DNA of 64,000 nt from Carposina sasakii (GCA_014607495.2 CP053160.1:558001-622000); one strand, 5' to 3'; shown: positions 46,401 through 57,804, counted from the stretch's first letter. Numbers and translations: made by a program. Notes: generated by a model from the letters alone, not told the origin.

Positions 46401-49400
46401 ACTCGAGATTATCGCGAACGCGCGGCTTCGGCTTTGCTTTTACGTAATCAGGGGGCGGCCCGGCATATATTTCGGTGTCGGCTAACTCCATACCAAATTT
46501 TATTAAAATCGCTCCAGCCGTTTTTACGTGAAAGAGTAACAAACATCCATCCATTTATCCATCCATCCATCCATCCATACTCACAAACTTTCGCGTTTAT
46601 AATATTAGTAGGATAGGATAGGAAGTAGGATCTGATGATAGAGCTGATGATAAACGACACAACCCTATCGAATAGGCTCGTTCGATTCGATCGGTTCATT
46701 TTATAAACAAAATTAATAAAAGCTTATTTTTAAATAAAGGTTTTTTAAACTAAAGCTTACTTTTAATAGTTATCAGAAAATCCTGCTCATTGATAATCTA
46801 ATCATTAGGCAAAGGAATAGCAAATTCGACGTAGTAATTTCGACGTTTGAAAAAGTTTCTTCCAATTTATTTGATTTTATTAGGGTATGTAAGGTTGAGA
46901 TATTTAAATCCGCTGATTGCTTTTTGACTTTAATGAAAACATTCTGTTTTGAGCTCATCTGCATTAATGTCTTCATGATAAAATTCAGCAAATTCTTTGG
47001 TAAACTCACCAGGTTCGATTGTTGTAAACTGACAAAGAAAACTAAATCGACTTTAGACTTAGTTTGACTTTGGAATTGGAATCTGAGGGATTGCGTAAGT
47101 GATCGCTATCGGATAGATAATGTAGGTACTTAGTACATTGGGTAGGATGTGTTCGGAAATATTATTAATTAGTACAGTAGGAATAGGCGCAGTCATCGAT
47201 ATAATGGCTTAGTATATGCCTTGTAATGTAAATACCTTCTGATAAGATTACTGATTTGTGAACAAAGTGCAAAAATGTTTTGAGAATAAATGTGTGAGAG
47301 AAATTGTCGGTCCTTCGGGGCCCCCTGAGAATGGGGGCCCTGGGCACGGGCTCCGTGTGCCCTTATGGTAAAGACGGTATTGTGTGTAGGTAGCAAGAAT
47401 ACCGACTACAATAAATTTGAAACAAAGTGCTAACATATAAAGATGTCATACGCTTACTTTTCGAAACGTCAAAAAAATGTCATGGCTATATTAATGAAGT
47501 GTGGATTCGGCGGGAAAAGCTGGAAGGGAGCGGGTGTAATATTCTTGTGAAAATCAAAATTTATTTGTAAATGGCTTGCATGTGTCCGTAAAGTGATGTT
47601 TTTTGGTAGATAAGTAATATTTTGTTTACTTGTTATGTGAATCTAGTGCGTGTGCATGGTTTTATATGCAGGTAAGCTGAGTAAAACTTTAGTCGGAATA
47701 CGATCTCTTCATGGACTCATGTAAGTTGTTTCTGCAATTATTTTTGATTTTTACTAATTTTAAACTCGTTCTTGAGGATTTTTCCGACGTTTCCACTCAT
47801 CATCATTGTCATCCATCATAAATTCAGAATACATTTTACTAAACAATGATTAGGCTGTATGGGCTTAGTTCCCCTGCCTTTCCTTCGGGATAAACTAAAA
47901 AAAAAAAAATAATGAATTGTGTACAATTAATGGTAGTAATAATAAGTAAATAATGAATATGAAGTAATGATTGTCGTGACCAAAATGCTTTTGACCACAA
48001 TATGACAATAAATTAATCATTCTGATGTTAGTACAAAATCGCATGTTAGTTAGACACTGTTTATAAATGACATTTTACAGCAAAATGTAAGTAATATGTT
48101 GTCATATTATTGTTAGTTTTCACTGTTTCACACACAATGTGTGTGGTTAGGACCTGTTATTGGCTCAATGGGTCTGTAATTTTAACTATAGTTATAAATA
48201 GCTCGGTCTTCCACAAATTGTGAAATAAAATAAAATATTCAGGCAATATTTAATTACGCGGTTTATAACACTAACCTAACCGAGCATGTCATAAAAATGA
48301 CACTGTACACAACAGGAGGAGACAGAGATGCGGCTAGAAGACCGCGTGGCGTTTGCGTGTATGTACCTGTCGGACGCCGCGCTGAGCGAGTACGTTCGCG
48401 TCACGTGCGACGCGCTGGTGGAGCAGGGGGACCTCAGCGCCATGCTGCTCACTGGTGATGTAGCTTTTTTGTGCTTTTTGACCCGGTTTGCGTCTCTTGC
48501 CAGTGGCTTTTGTTTTTGGAGGAATTAGGCATAGAATAAGACGCGAAGATGGTCAAGTTGACGGTCAAAATTAAACGAAGATAAAACCAGTGTTTTAAAA
48601 TTACCATTCTAGACAGACAGTAAAAATAGATTTAATGAAATTGTCATATTTTTTATTTATGTGTGTAGAGTGAAGAATGAGATTTTTTTAAACTTTGAAA
48701 ACATAAATAGATGAAATATACTAAACTGTAGACTGTGGTAGCTAACATGTTGTATTTCCCCCCAGGCGTGAGTCCGCAAGGCATGACGTTACTGCAGCGC
48801 TACCTAGACCGCACGGGCGACGTGCAGACGTGTGCGCTGGTGTCCGTCCGCTGCGCCGCGCCCGCCATGCTGCAGGAGCTGTGGCTGGCCAGGTGAGCCT
48901 ACTGCCGCACGCAGCACTCGTACTGGGATGCGACTTATTTTCAATGTCGACAAATTAGGGAGCATAACCGACAAGACATAAAGCCAAAGCTTGATGAAAA
49001 TTTGGAGTGTGTCGTATTTCACAATTTTCGTGATGGCGTTGTTTTCGCTTTGCAAAAGTAACTTACATAATTTCTCTGCCGACCATATTTATAAGGTTAT
49101 TTTTAAATTTAACATAACTTTTTTTTCAAGGGCGGCATGATGATAACTCACAAGAATAATAATTTTCCTATTTGTAATATAAAATTGAAACTGTGGAGAT
49201 GGTGAAAAGAGAAGCGCCTCGGGCCCCACCGGGCCACTGGTTATTATTTGACCCATGTGTACTATTATATATTTCAAACTTCGTGAGGAACTTCGATATC
49301 GCGGTCTAGGATTTGTATTGGAGTGTGGTTCTGTGTTGCGTCCGCTAGATGGCCCCGCTACACGCCCTCACAGTGCAGTTTCCGTCTCCCGCAGCTACCG

Positions 49401-49494
49401 CTCGCTGCTGGACAGCTGGCAGCTGTGGGGCGCGCGCTGTGCGCTCGACACGTGCGCAGGCGCCGCCACCGACGACCTCGCCGCGCCGAGGCAG

Positions 49495-49535
<41 letters not shown>

Positions 49536-50883
49536 CATGTCTTATCTATACCCATACTATTGAACGCGCTAATCTCAGGAACTACTGCTCCGATTTAAAT
49601 GATTCTTTCAGTGTTAGATAGATAGTCCATTTATAGAGGAAGGCTATACATATATGACTCGCCCCGGCTTCAAAATAGGTGAGCGTGGGCAGTAAAAGAG
49701 GTGAGCGAGGACATTGATTGAATTGCAGTCGTATTTACTGTACAATATACTGTAACTTGAAGGTGACTGTGGCGTGCACCTACTGCGGTAAAAGCATCGC
49801 GCCTCCACAGCGCCGCGCTAAGCCTCCGCTGAGACTGCCGCCGCCAGCCGCCAAGATGAAGGTAAGCTATTTGTGCAACATTTTACTTGTTTCTAGGCTT
49901 TACTTTTGATCTGTTTACTTGTATGGTATTAATTTTTCCGTATTCTATTCCTGTGCGGATGTGGGACTTCACTGGTTTACATCAGCTGCATCTTCCGTGT
50001 TATGTCGTAATCAACGAGTGAGGAACAGTCGTATGTGTGTGCAGATTGAAAAGCCAAGGTTTCATTTTGACGCGATATGAATTTAGTTTAAGGTTGTCCT
50101 AACGTCGTTATTATTGTTCAGATAACCGCGTGCCCGAACTGCCGCAAGCCGCTCCCGCGCTGCGGCGTGTGCTCGCTGCACCTGGGGGCGGGCGGCGCGG
50201 GGGGCGGGGCGCCGCACTGGTTCGCGTGGTGCGCCGCCTGCCGCCACGCCGGCCACGCGCAGCACCTGCACGAGTGGTTCCTGTGAGTACGGACGCGGCA
50301 CGGACACGCCACGGACAGCGGGTGCGCCGCCTGCCGCCGCGCCTGACACGGCACGGACAGTAGTCGCACGCGGCACGGACACGCCACGGACAGCGGGTGC
50401 GCCGCCTGCCGCCATCGCCTTTGCGTACCCCGTGCTACAGTTTTTTTCTCTGCTAATACTCCCAAATGACATTAACTGGATCTGAAGAGAGCGACTGCTG
50501 ATATCTTGCATGCAGAGGCGGCTCATCCTAAGGAGCGCTGGTGCAGTGCGCTCCCACCAATGAAGATTACATAGGCAGTCTATATTTCTGTATATTTATA
50601 ATTATCTTTCAATTCTACTATGATTATGTATATGCAAAAGTGCCTACGCGTTCGTCTTAAGTAAGTTGTAATATTATGTATCGAGTGGAGCGCTAGTGAT
50701 CATGCTCCAATAAAACGAAACCCGAGGTGACAACAGATACCTACCTGTATTGTGTTACACTGTATTTTTTTTTCACAAATGCTCTGTATTTCCATGCACA
50801 GGGAGCACAACGAGTGTCCAGTAAGCTCCTGCAACTGCCCGTGCGCATCTCTGGATCCTCCCGACCGCCTGCCCAACAGCTAG
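37437..50883 (+). CDS. MIOS: MIOS (missing oocyte), GATOR2 complex subunit
   Basis: MIOS works with WDR24, WDR59, SEH1 and SEC13 in GATOR2 to activate TORC1. Eighteen exons: 37437-37572, 37720-37914, 38415-38567, 38905-39048, 39136-39325, 39560-39680, 39892-40045, 41174-41337, 42214-42307, 43152-43287, 43538-43718, 45965-46126, 48316-48454, 48766-48892, 49395-49494, 49763-49861, 50122-50282, 50802-50883. They sum to 2538 nt, 845 residues, with every phase closing, which supports the start at 37437 and use of the first donor in each amplified exon. N-terminal WD40 blades show SWNPVETNLLASGLEKHRSD, MKFIKIFDLR and WDARALTKPL. The C-terminal half has RVAFACMYLSD, YLDRTGDVQT and zinc modules CTYCGKSIA, CPNCRKPLPRC, WFAWCAACRHAGHAQH and CPVSSCNCPC. 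Two exons have multicopy donor arrays. A 24-bp repeat begins at the stop codon. Confidence 0.95.
39962..40393 (+). repeat. Tandem array of MIOS exon 7 end plus 5' splice site, 4 copies
   Basis: The exon end (GCGGCGG ... CTTCTGCTGGCACCC ... GGCGCGACCG) with its donor GTGAGTG recurs after 40045 at 40148, 40251 and 40368: spacing 103, 103 and 117 bp. The intron part of each unit is built from a 14-bp word (GAGTGTGGGCCCGC or GAGTGTGGACCCGC), one extra copy of which explains the 117-bp unit. The extra units lack about 10 bp of the original exon at their 5' side. Offsets of 103, 206 and 323 nt all break the frame. Confidence 0.88.
41887..42135 (+). repeat. Repeat family B, diverged copy
   Basis: TTTTCAGCCTATTACAGT, GACTATGTTGTCGGCACGGG and ACGATACCCACGGG place it with 24405-24661. 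It lies in the MIOS intron before the exon at 42214. Confidence 0.6.
42321..42455 (+). repeat. tRNA-derived SINE, shortened copy
   Basis: CGGCCGATTGGTGTAGTGGT (box A) and GGGTTCGAATCCCGG (box B) in sense with MIOS. It starts 13 bp after the donor of the exon ending at 42307, so the insertion almost touches the splice site. Confidence 0.8.
43097..43151 (+). repeat. Duplicated acceptor motif before MIOS exon 10
   Basis: TGTATTCCCGCAG occurs at 43097-43109 and again at 43139-43151, 42 bp apart. The second is the acceptor used. Splicing to the first would add 42 nt that contain an in-frame TAG, so it would truncate the protein. Confidence 0.7.
43660..45890 (+). repeat. Tandem array of MIOS exon 11 end plus 5' splice site, about 26 x 88 bp
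   Basis: Each 88-bp unit is an exon tail (TTCCATCTGCGTCTGCGCGG ... CGACCCCCTC) plus GTGCGTACCCCCCACACCCC. Twenty-four units keep the donor CTC|GTGCGT, with exon ends from 43718 to 45880. Two units near 44400 and 44467 have lost about 22 bp, including the donor. The unit has no stop codon in any of its six frames, so open frames of about 770 to 815 codons appear on both strands; none is a gene. The first donor is the one that keeps MIOS in phase (total 845 aa). Splicing from the last would add 2162 nt and shift the frame, leaving an 84-nt intron. Confidence 0.95.
46271..46455. mobile_element. Foldback MITE, CTGATTACG family, copy 2
   Basis: CCCCCTGATTACGCAAAAGC ... CGCGATAAT pairs with ATTATCGCGAACGC ... 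TTTTACGTAATCAGGGGGC. No open frame. Family partner of 26196-26388, in the MIOS intron. Confidence 0.8.
46476..46622 (+). repeat. LINE 3' end fragment with CATC tail
   Basis: ATTAAAATCGCTCCAGCCG, a (CATC)n run at 46543-46576, and TTTATAATATTAGTAGGAT. Same class as 8112-8306. Confidence 0.6.
46623..48315. other. MIOS intron 12, nothing coding
   Basis: AT-rich intron DNA with an A-run at 47889-47900. No element border recognised beyond the LINE tail at its left. Confidence 0.5.
49198..49364 (+). repeat. Repeat family A, copy 3
   Basis: CCCACCGGGCCACTGGTTAT, CTTCGATATCGCGGTCTAGG, GCGTCCGCTAGATGG. It ends 30 bp before the acceptor of the MIOS exon at 49395. Confidence 0.65.
49497..49532 (+). repeat. 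(GT)n microsatellite fused to a MIOS splice donor
   Basis: The donor CAG|GTGCGT after 49494 runs directly into about 17 GT units, so slippage here changes the intron only a few bases from the splice site. Confidence 0.9.
50288..50425 (+). repeat. Exon-derived repeat after MIOS exon 17 donor
   Basis: Downstream of the donor at 50283, two copies of a unit of about 60-100 bp contain CACGGACACGCCACGGACAG followed by GGTGCGCCGCCTGCCGCC. The latter 18 bp is taken from inside the preceding exon (50229-50246). Neither copy keeps a donor. Confidence 0.75.
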
Positions 50884-51000
50884 GGGCCTGGGGGACCCTA
50901 CAGTTAGCGGCCTGAGGGACCCTACAGCTAGGGGCCTGAGGGACCTTACAGCTAGGGGCCTGGGGGACCCTACAGCTAGCGGCCTGGGGGACCCTACACG
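50878..51000 (+). repeat. 24-bp tandem repeat starting at the MIOS stop codon
   Basis: Five units of AGCTAGGGGCCTGGGGGACC-type sequence. The first contains the real TAG (50881-50883). The period, 24, is divisible by three, so each later unit brings another in-frame TAG. Confidence 0.85.
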
Positions 51001-51251
51001 ACACCTCTGGACCCACGACTCTGACACGAAACACTCGCTTGTTTCTGGATAGCTTTTGGACTGTATGTATAGGTATACCTCATGATAATTGACTTGGTGG
51101 CATTGACACCATTTTTATCGGTGAAATTGATTATAGACGGTAGATGTAAAAACTATCTATCTGTATTTGAAAATGTGTGTGATCCTTATTTAAGGTCACA
51201 AAAGTAAAAGAATAAGCCAAGAAATACTTGAAGTACTTTACTCTGACAATA

Positions 51252-52544
51252 CGAGGGCTGTTTGATAAGTCCTTTTAAAAACTATTTGTAAAACCTTTTT
51301 TCTGGTAAATGGCGTTAACACTGGCAGGCACAATCTTTCAAATGAAGACTGTCAAAAATTCAGCAAAAAAAACCAAGTTTTTGTCAGTATAACCGTTGTT
51401 TAACTGTGATCACTCGTAAATATTCAACAACTATGGAAAAAACTGAATTTCGTGCCGTTATAAAACATTTTTTTATGAAGGGTTGCAGTGCTGCCACAAT
51501 AAAAACTGAACTTGATTCTGTTCATGGCACTAACGCACCAACGTTGCAGACTGTTTATAACTGGATAAATGATTTTAAACGTGGTCGGTCAAGCACATCT
51601 GATGCTCCACGCTCTGGTCGCCCAATCGAAGTCACTACTGAGGATGTTGTTGAAGAAGTCCATAATATTGTACTCGACGACCGCCGAGTGAAGGTGCGTG
51701 AAATAGCTGAGAACACAGGCATCTCCACTGAGCGAGTACATAAAATACTGCATGAAGATTTGAGTATGACAAAGCTGTCTGCACGATGGGTGCCACGTTT
51801 CTTGACAATCGAACAAAAACACGAAAGAAAGCGAATTTCAAAACTGTGTTTGGATATGATGAGGCGTAATCCTCGGAATTTTTTGAGTCGATTTGTCACT
51901 GTGGACGAAACTTGGGTCCATCATTATACACCTGAATCAAAACAGCAATCAAAACAATGGATGGCGACTGGTGAACGTGCCCCAAAGAAGGCCAAGACTG
52001 TTTTGTCGGTTGGAAAGGTCATGGCGACAGTCTTTTGGGATGGCGAAGGAATCATTATGATTGATTACTTGGAAAAGGGAAAGACTATCACTGGCCGTTA
52101 TTACGCAGAGTTATTGGACCGTTTTAATGCCGAATTGTTGGAAAAACGACCAAAATTGTCCCCCAAGAAAGTCCTCTTTCATCAAGACAATGCCCCAGTG
52201 CACACGTCAACTATTGCAATGGCCAAAATCCACGAGTTGGGCTTCGAACTGGTTCCGCATGCTCCGTATTCGCCGGATCTAGCTCCGTGCGATTATTACC
52301 TATTCCCAAATCTGAAAAGATGGCTTGGAGGGCAAAAATTTTTGACAAATGAGGACTGCATCGCTGGTGTAAACGCCTATTTTGAAGACCTCGACAAAAC
52401 GTATTTTTTGGAGGGGATAAAAAAATTGGAAACTCGCTGGAACAAGTGTTTGGCCCTCAAAGGAGACTATGTTGAGAAATAAATGTAAATTGTTTAAAAA
52501 AAAAAAAAAATTACTTTTTAAAACGACTTATCAAACAGCCCTCG
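51252..52544 (+). mobile_element. Mariner transposon, apparently intact
   Basis: 1293 bp, flanked by TA on both sides (51250-51251, 52545-52546). Terminal inverted repeats start CGAGGGCTGTTTGATAAGTC and match over about 32 bp with one or two differences. It carries one uninterrupted transposase frame. It sits about 370 bp after the MIOS stop. Confidence 0.95.
51433..52482 (+). CDS. Mariner transposase (D,D34D), full length
   Basis: Cut-and-paste transposase of 349 residues if started at the ATG at 51433, the usual mariner length; an in-frame ATG at 51406 would add nine. N-terminal paired helix-turn-helix DNA-binding region (about 5-110; GRPIEVTTED between the halves), the WVPRFL linker motif (119-124), and the DDE core with D158 in VTVDET, D252 in HQDNAP and D287 in LAPCDYYL. 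That leaves 34 residues between the last two, and YSPDLAP is present. No stop or frame slip. All visible hallmarks of an active enzyme are retained; activity is inferred, not shown. Confidence 0.95.
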   Translation: MEKTEFRAVIKHFFMKGCSAATIKTELDSVHGTNAPTLQTVYNWINDFKRGRSSTSDAPRSGRPIEVTTEDVVEEVHNIVLDDRRVKVREIAENTGISTERVHKILHEDLSMTKLSARWVPRFLTIEQKHERKRISKLCLDMMRRNPRNFLSRFVTVDETWVHHYTPESKQQSKQWMATGERAPKKAKTVLSVGKVMATVFWDGEGIIMIDYLEKGKTITGRYYAELLDRFNAELLEKRPKLSPKKVLFHQDNAPVHTSTIAMAKIHELGFELVPHAPYSPDLAPCDYYLFPNLKRWLGGQKFLTNEDCIAGVNAYFEDLDKTYFLEGIKKLETRWNKCLALKGDYVEK

Positions 52545-52559
52545 TAGAACTGTTATTTT

Positions 52560-53220
52560 TTAGCTACATGCTTTTATTATGGGTATGATTTAAGCTGTCA
52601 CCAATTGAAGTCGTTTTCTGTTTCCTTAATAATAGAGTTTGCCCCCAAAATAATAGATTTGTCACCAAACAATATAAAATCAGTTCCACGAAAAATCACC
52701 TAAAATCATGGTCTAGTACCAAATTAATATTTTTGAATGTATTTTAGTAGGTTTGTCCTAATAAGTATTAAAGCAAATTAATTAAATTAAATTTTTAATT
52801 AAAAAAAAATAAATTTTGTCGCTAGAAATCGTTTTGGACTTAAACATGTAATCTAACACCGAAGAACTTCTAACCTATATTGCCAGATTCGGATCCTTCC
52901 AAACAGGTAACCATAAGCAATTAGCTAAACTTGCAAGTATTTGATGACAGAACTATCATTTTGAGGACAAACCTATTATTTAAGTAACAAAACTATTATT
53001 GTGAGAACGACGTTTATATTCAATCAATGCACTACAATTTCTTTGGTGATCCATCTTTTATTTTACACATATATTAACATTAATTTGGTGATTCATACCT
53101 GGGAACACATTTGTTTATCTGAGAACGAAAATATTTCGTGGCGATAGATCTAATTATTTGGTGATACAACTTGATGACAAATATAAATTTTAGTGACAGA
53201 AAATATAGTTCCCTTTTATT
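52560..53220. repeat. Degenerate short-motif region (ACCAAA / TTTGGTGA, ATAATAG / CTATTATT)
   Basis: The left half repeats words such as CCCCCAAAATAATAGATTTG, GTCACCAAACAATATAAAAT and AGTACCAAATTAATAT. The right half carries the inverted words (AAACCTATTATT, CAAAACTATTATTGTGAGAA, TTTGGTGATTCAT, TTTGGTGATACAA). The spacing is about 20-25 bp. It may be a decayed foldback or an old tandem repeat; the family is not recognised. Confidence 0.45.
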
Positions 53221-54055
53221 ATCTACCCTCTTTATATAAAAGAGCATTATAGCAATTGTTTGTCAAGGCATGTCTATACAGTGATTTGACACTTTTGTAC
53301 ACTTGCATAATTTTATTTAAGATTTTTAGTATATCGTTTGTCTGAATAGTTTCGCCATTCTGTTTATTGGTTTTTAAGAACATTGACAAATTAATAACTT
53401 TATTTTCAACCATTTCTTGTCATATTCTTGCATTGATATATCAGATTTATATATGTATATAGGGAGTGGTTAAGATTATATTTTTCTATAAGTATAAAAG
53501 GTAAAGTTTCACATAACTACTTAGGGAAAAGCATAAGTCCAAAAATGCCTACTTACGTATAAATAGAAGTTAATTAATCTAAGATCAAGTTTAAATACGT
53601 ACCTAAAGTTGAACTTTGAAATATTTGAGAAGGTTGACAGTTTTTAAATATCTATCTCTTGTGGTCATGTATGGAGACTTCGGATTTACTCGTATAACAC
53701 AAACTTCTGTGGCCAGGCTGTCAGTGCTGTGTTATTTGATGCAATCTTCGTACATTTGAACTTAGTTTTTAACTTGTGAAAAATCGGTTTATATGTCTCT
53801 TGTATGTAAACGCAGTCTCAGGTTATAAGTGCACTGCACTGCCTAGCTTTATCCTGTGGGTCCATTTAAGCTTGTGTTAAATTGCTTGTACATTTTGGAT
53901 GAAAACTGTGAATAACAAACACCTTTTTTTATAGATTTTGATTTGATTGTCAACAAAACTGGCGATAGAAATTTCTAGACCTCAAATAAGATTTTTAAAC
54001 TTCTGAACACAAAGACCTTATGTCTATCTTTGAATAAACGAGTAAGTATTGCACC
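53221..54055. other. Intergenic, nothing recognised
   Basis: AT-rich DNA without exon-like frames or clear repeats. Confidence 0.5.
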
Positions 54056-55286
54056 CATAGATTTATTATACTAGCGTTATAGATCGGCAATAAAGTTCGA
54101 AGGGCGAGACCAAAAAACAAATACACCAGTGTGCGTCTATCGTGCATGTGTGCAAGACAAATAGTGCTGTGTATGGATCAAACTGAAATGATCGATAAAA
54201 AATATCGTGCATCTTGTGTAGTGTCGATAGTTTAAGAAAAAATAAAACCCCATAATTTATTGAAAATGTACCTATATATTTACAAAATAATAATTGCTAT
54301 TATCCTTACTATTATTTTCCACCAAACAGAACTAATTTGTTAGGTACTTATGTATATGATTAATAGCTAGCTGCTGCTGCTGCTTATGTATAGCTGTTTA
54401 AATCAATATTAATACATAAGAGGAAGTAACTTACAGGCATGAATATTTATTTAATAGTGTAGGTATTGAGTCAGAGCGCAGTTTACTCTTTGTTAGCATC
54501 TATGAGAAAAACATTTTTGCTGCAAACTGTTGAGTTGAGTATTTTTGGGGAACCCAATCTCTATTTAATATTCTAAGCCATTTTAGTCGAACATCATTAT
54601 CTTGAGGAAATCTGAAGAAAAAAAATCTAAAACTATATTTATGACCATGTTGACCTGATGTGAACCACAGAAAACTAAAACCTAACCGTTAAAATTCTAG
54701 TAGTACTACTAATTCTAGTAGTACTAATAATAAGGCTAAATGTATAGCATACCTTTGCCAGTCAAGTTACATATCGATATGCGGTTGACACTTATGTCAA
54801 GCACTATACTGTAAGATTGAGGTTTGAAATACGACAAATTTACGTATTTATTATTTCGCTAAATTCAGTTCTTAAGCATTTCCAACATTAACATGATGAA
54901 AAGCAATATTATGACCTATCGCCATTTGTGCACGATATTTTTGTCAGAGTTATAAAAATATTGCATTTAGAGAAATAAATCATTCGGTCGTACTTACATG
55001 GGAAATGAATAATTCTGTTGATTTTCTTTCCTAGATGAATTTACAACCAGGTACTGAACACAAAACCATAATTTTTACGTTCATAGAACACCAAATATAC
55101 ACTTTTAAACGTGTGTTTTATTAAAAATATGTGAGAATTGTTTCGTTCACAACTGACGTGGGGCCGATACAGGCCGCAAGCGTGTATGAAAATGGTCTCG
55201 TCTATCTATCTCGCTCTAACACATGAGTATTCTATGTTATTGTCTCTCGCTTTGCCGATCTAACGTTAGCATAATAAATCTATGAT
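54056..55286. mobile_element. Non-autonomous DNA element with about 45-bp inverted ends
   Basis: The left end CATAGATTTATTATACTAGC ... AGATCGGCAA and right end TTGCCGATCTAACGTTAGCA ... AATAAATCTATG are inverted copies. About 1.2 kb of interior has no transposase frame. The target duplication was not resolved. Confidence 0.65.
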
Positions 55287-57462
55287 TGCACCCATTATAG
55301 TTGAAAATCTTCTCAAACTGTATTAACACAGACTATATTCATGCCAAAACTGCATTTCTAAATCTAGTCATGTATTAACTCTGGCAAAAGATATTGTAGC
55401 TTGCATTTCTGTTAACTAGATTCTTCTAGCTAAATGAAGAATCAAAACCTGACTGCCAAAACATTAATATGTATGTCTATTATAACTATTAAGTAATATA
55501 AGAGTGAAAACCTCAAAACCAGTTTTCCCTATATCGATATACAATAAATATAGATTTTAGTTTAGATTACAATTTTTATAAAGCTTATATTATTACAAAT
55601 TGTTTTTTAAGTTCATTGTTATAGGTTTTTGTTAAAAGGTAAGCAAGTGTTTTAATACTAAATATCAGGAACACAAAATAAAAATGCAGGTATATTTTCA
55701 AATATATATAATATTATATACATTTATTAAATAATATTTCATCTGTATTCCAATTTAACAATAAAATTTTCAAAGACACAACATTGTTTTAACTGTGACC
55801 GTACAAGGATCGCATCCGATGTACGTCGGCAACATTTGTAGACTGACAGCCTTCACGTATACCCGTCTCTGTCGCACCGGCGCCACAGATCGACACGGAA
55901 TAACTTTACTTCATTTATAAACGTTATCTCTAACATCATAAATAACAAAAATATAATTTGAAGATTGCACACGAACCCGAGCAAGTTTACATAAATATAC
56001 TTATCGAAACAACGTTTATAAATAAATAAAACTAAAAATCCTTGCCTGACTAATTTACCGATATACATATAATTCTACTTTCGACGACCTTTAGCAGGTC
56101 GTAGAAATACTGAACATTCATATTATCACTGCTGCCAACCAGAACATGAGTCTCCAACTAGATACACTGGAGTCCGCGGGCCAACAACAAACAGACAACA
56201 CACCGATTTGAAGAACACAGTACATACAAGTTGTCTAATGTTTGTTCAATCTTCCACAAATACCTCTATGAAAGAAGTATAATTTGTAACTCAAAAGTCG
56301 GATTTATAAAGTTCCCATAACTTAAAATAAGTTTGCTACTCTTAGAAATGGTCATTAGACCGAAAAGACAAAAATATTACTTCTATTCTTTAAACCGGTG
56401 ATAAACGTCGCAAGAATATGGCCGCGGCCGGCGGGAAATTACCGCATCACTACAAAAGTGTGAAAACGCAAGTATTTTCACTAAAACATGTGACGCCCAT
56501 AATCCCCCACTTCCCCCCGCGGCGGAGAAATAGACATTAATGTATTTGTGCCTGTCCAGGAGCACCACAAGTAACTTTTAAGTTACACAATATATAATTT
56601 TATTTACAAAACTCTTCGGGCGCTCGCGGCCGCAAACAAAACAGGAGAGGTACAAGTTTCTGCTGTAGAGAGGCGAACACTTCATAGCCTCTGCAAAATT
56701 CGATTAGAGATATATTTATATATTCCAAAATATACAAAAAGCCCTTCCACAGGGGCGACAGAAAATGCATCTCTTACAGGGACACAATTACCGCTCGATA
56801 CAATATATTTATAGAGAAAAGTTTCTTCAATATCATTGCGGATACAGCGTACAATTTAGATAAAATATTCTCATGAAAAACAGTAATGTAGTCTATACAG
56901 GGCGTAACGTCGCCAACGAGAAGTAATCTTTGGTATACATGTATACATATGTGAAAGAGGAGACATTCAGCTGTAGGGAAACGACAACTCTAGGCTATTG
57001 CGGTCGGTATTGAGGCTCTACGATACTCAAGGCAGATATAAAACATTGCAACTATCCTTATTTACATGTACGGACAATAGTTTACATTATATATATATTT
57101 ATTATATATATCATCGTAGATACCTTTACTTAAAAGCATTTTTATCCAAATATTAACGTATTTTGTACAACATTATCATTTTACTACATTTTAAAGCTTT
57201 CAAATTAAGATTTGTCTTAATCGTACCATCTAAACATATTCAATAATTCTCTATACCATAACTAATTCATTATGAATTACATCGAATAAACAACAGTTTT
57301 TTTTATGTAATATACATATAACACCTCGCGATTTACAGAAAATAAGTATTTGGCAGGACACGTTTCGTTTATAAAGTTCACTTTACACGTATAAAAAATC
57401 AAATGTATGTACATTTGTGGCTATGTGTGTGTCAAGCGACGACACACACACACCACCACTCA

Positions 57463-57495
<33 letters not shown>

Positions 57496-57804
57496 CGCTG
57501 GCAAGAATGAGAGTAGCGACAGGGGCTCGCGTCCAGCCTCCCCTACACTAATATATATTAATTCCACAAATATATTCTCAAAAATATACATAATAATAAC
57601 TTATTAACCGCGTAACATAATGTGACAGTTTCGTGTAAATAAATAGTAGACGTAACGAGAGTGTGTCGCGGCGTTTGATTCGAGTATCGTTATACGACAG
57701 GCATGGCACGGGTCGCGCGGAATGTACGAGTAGGCCCGTCTTCGGGGCGGGTCCGGGGCGGGTCCAGCGGGTCCGGCGGGTCCAGGCGGGTCCGCACGGA
57801 CCGC
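55287..57804 (-). other. HDAC4 3' untranslated region and intergenic DNA
   Basis: No coding exon. A minus-strand AATAAA at about 55718-55724 could end the HDAC4 transcript. A (CA)n run lies at 57463-57493. Confidence 0.4.
57738..57792. repeat. GC-rich tandem (GGCGGGTCC)n after the HDAC4 stop
   Basis: About five imperfect units of GGCGGGTCC and GCGGGTCC begin about 12 bp beyond the stop codon at 57805-57807, in the transcript's 3' UTR. Confidence 0.75.

Noticed and set aside
46239..46616. 125-codon frame
   Set aside because: It lies across a palindromic MITE and a LINE tail.
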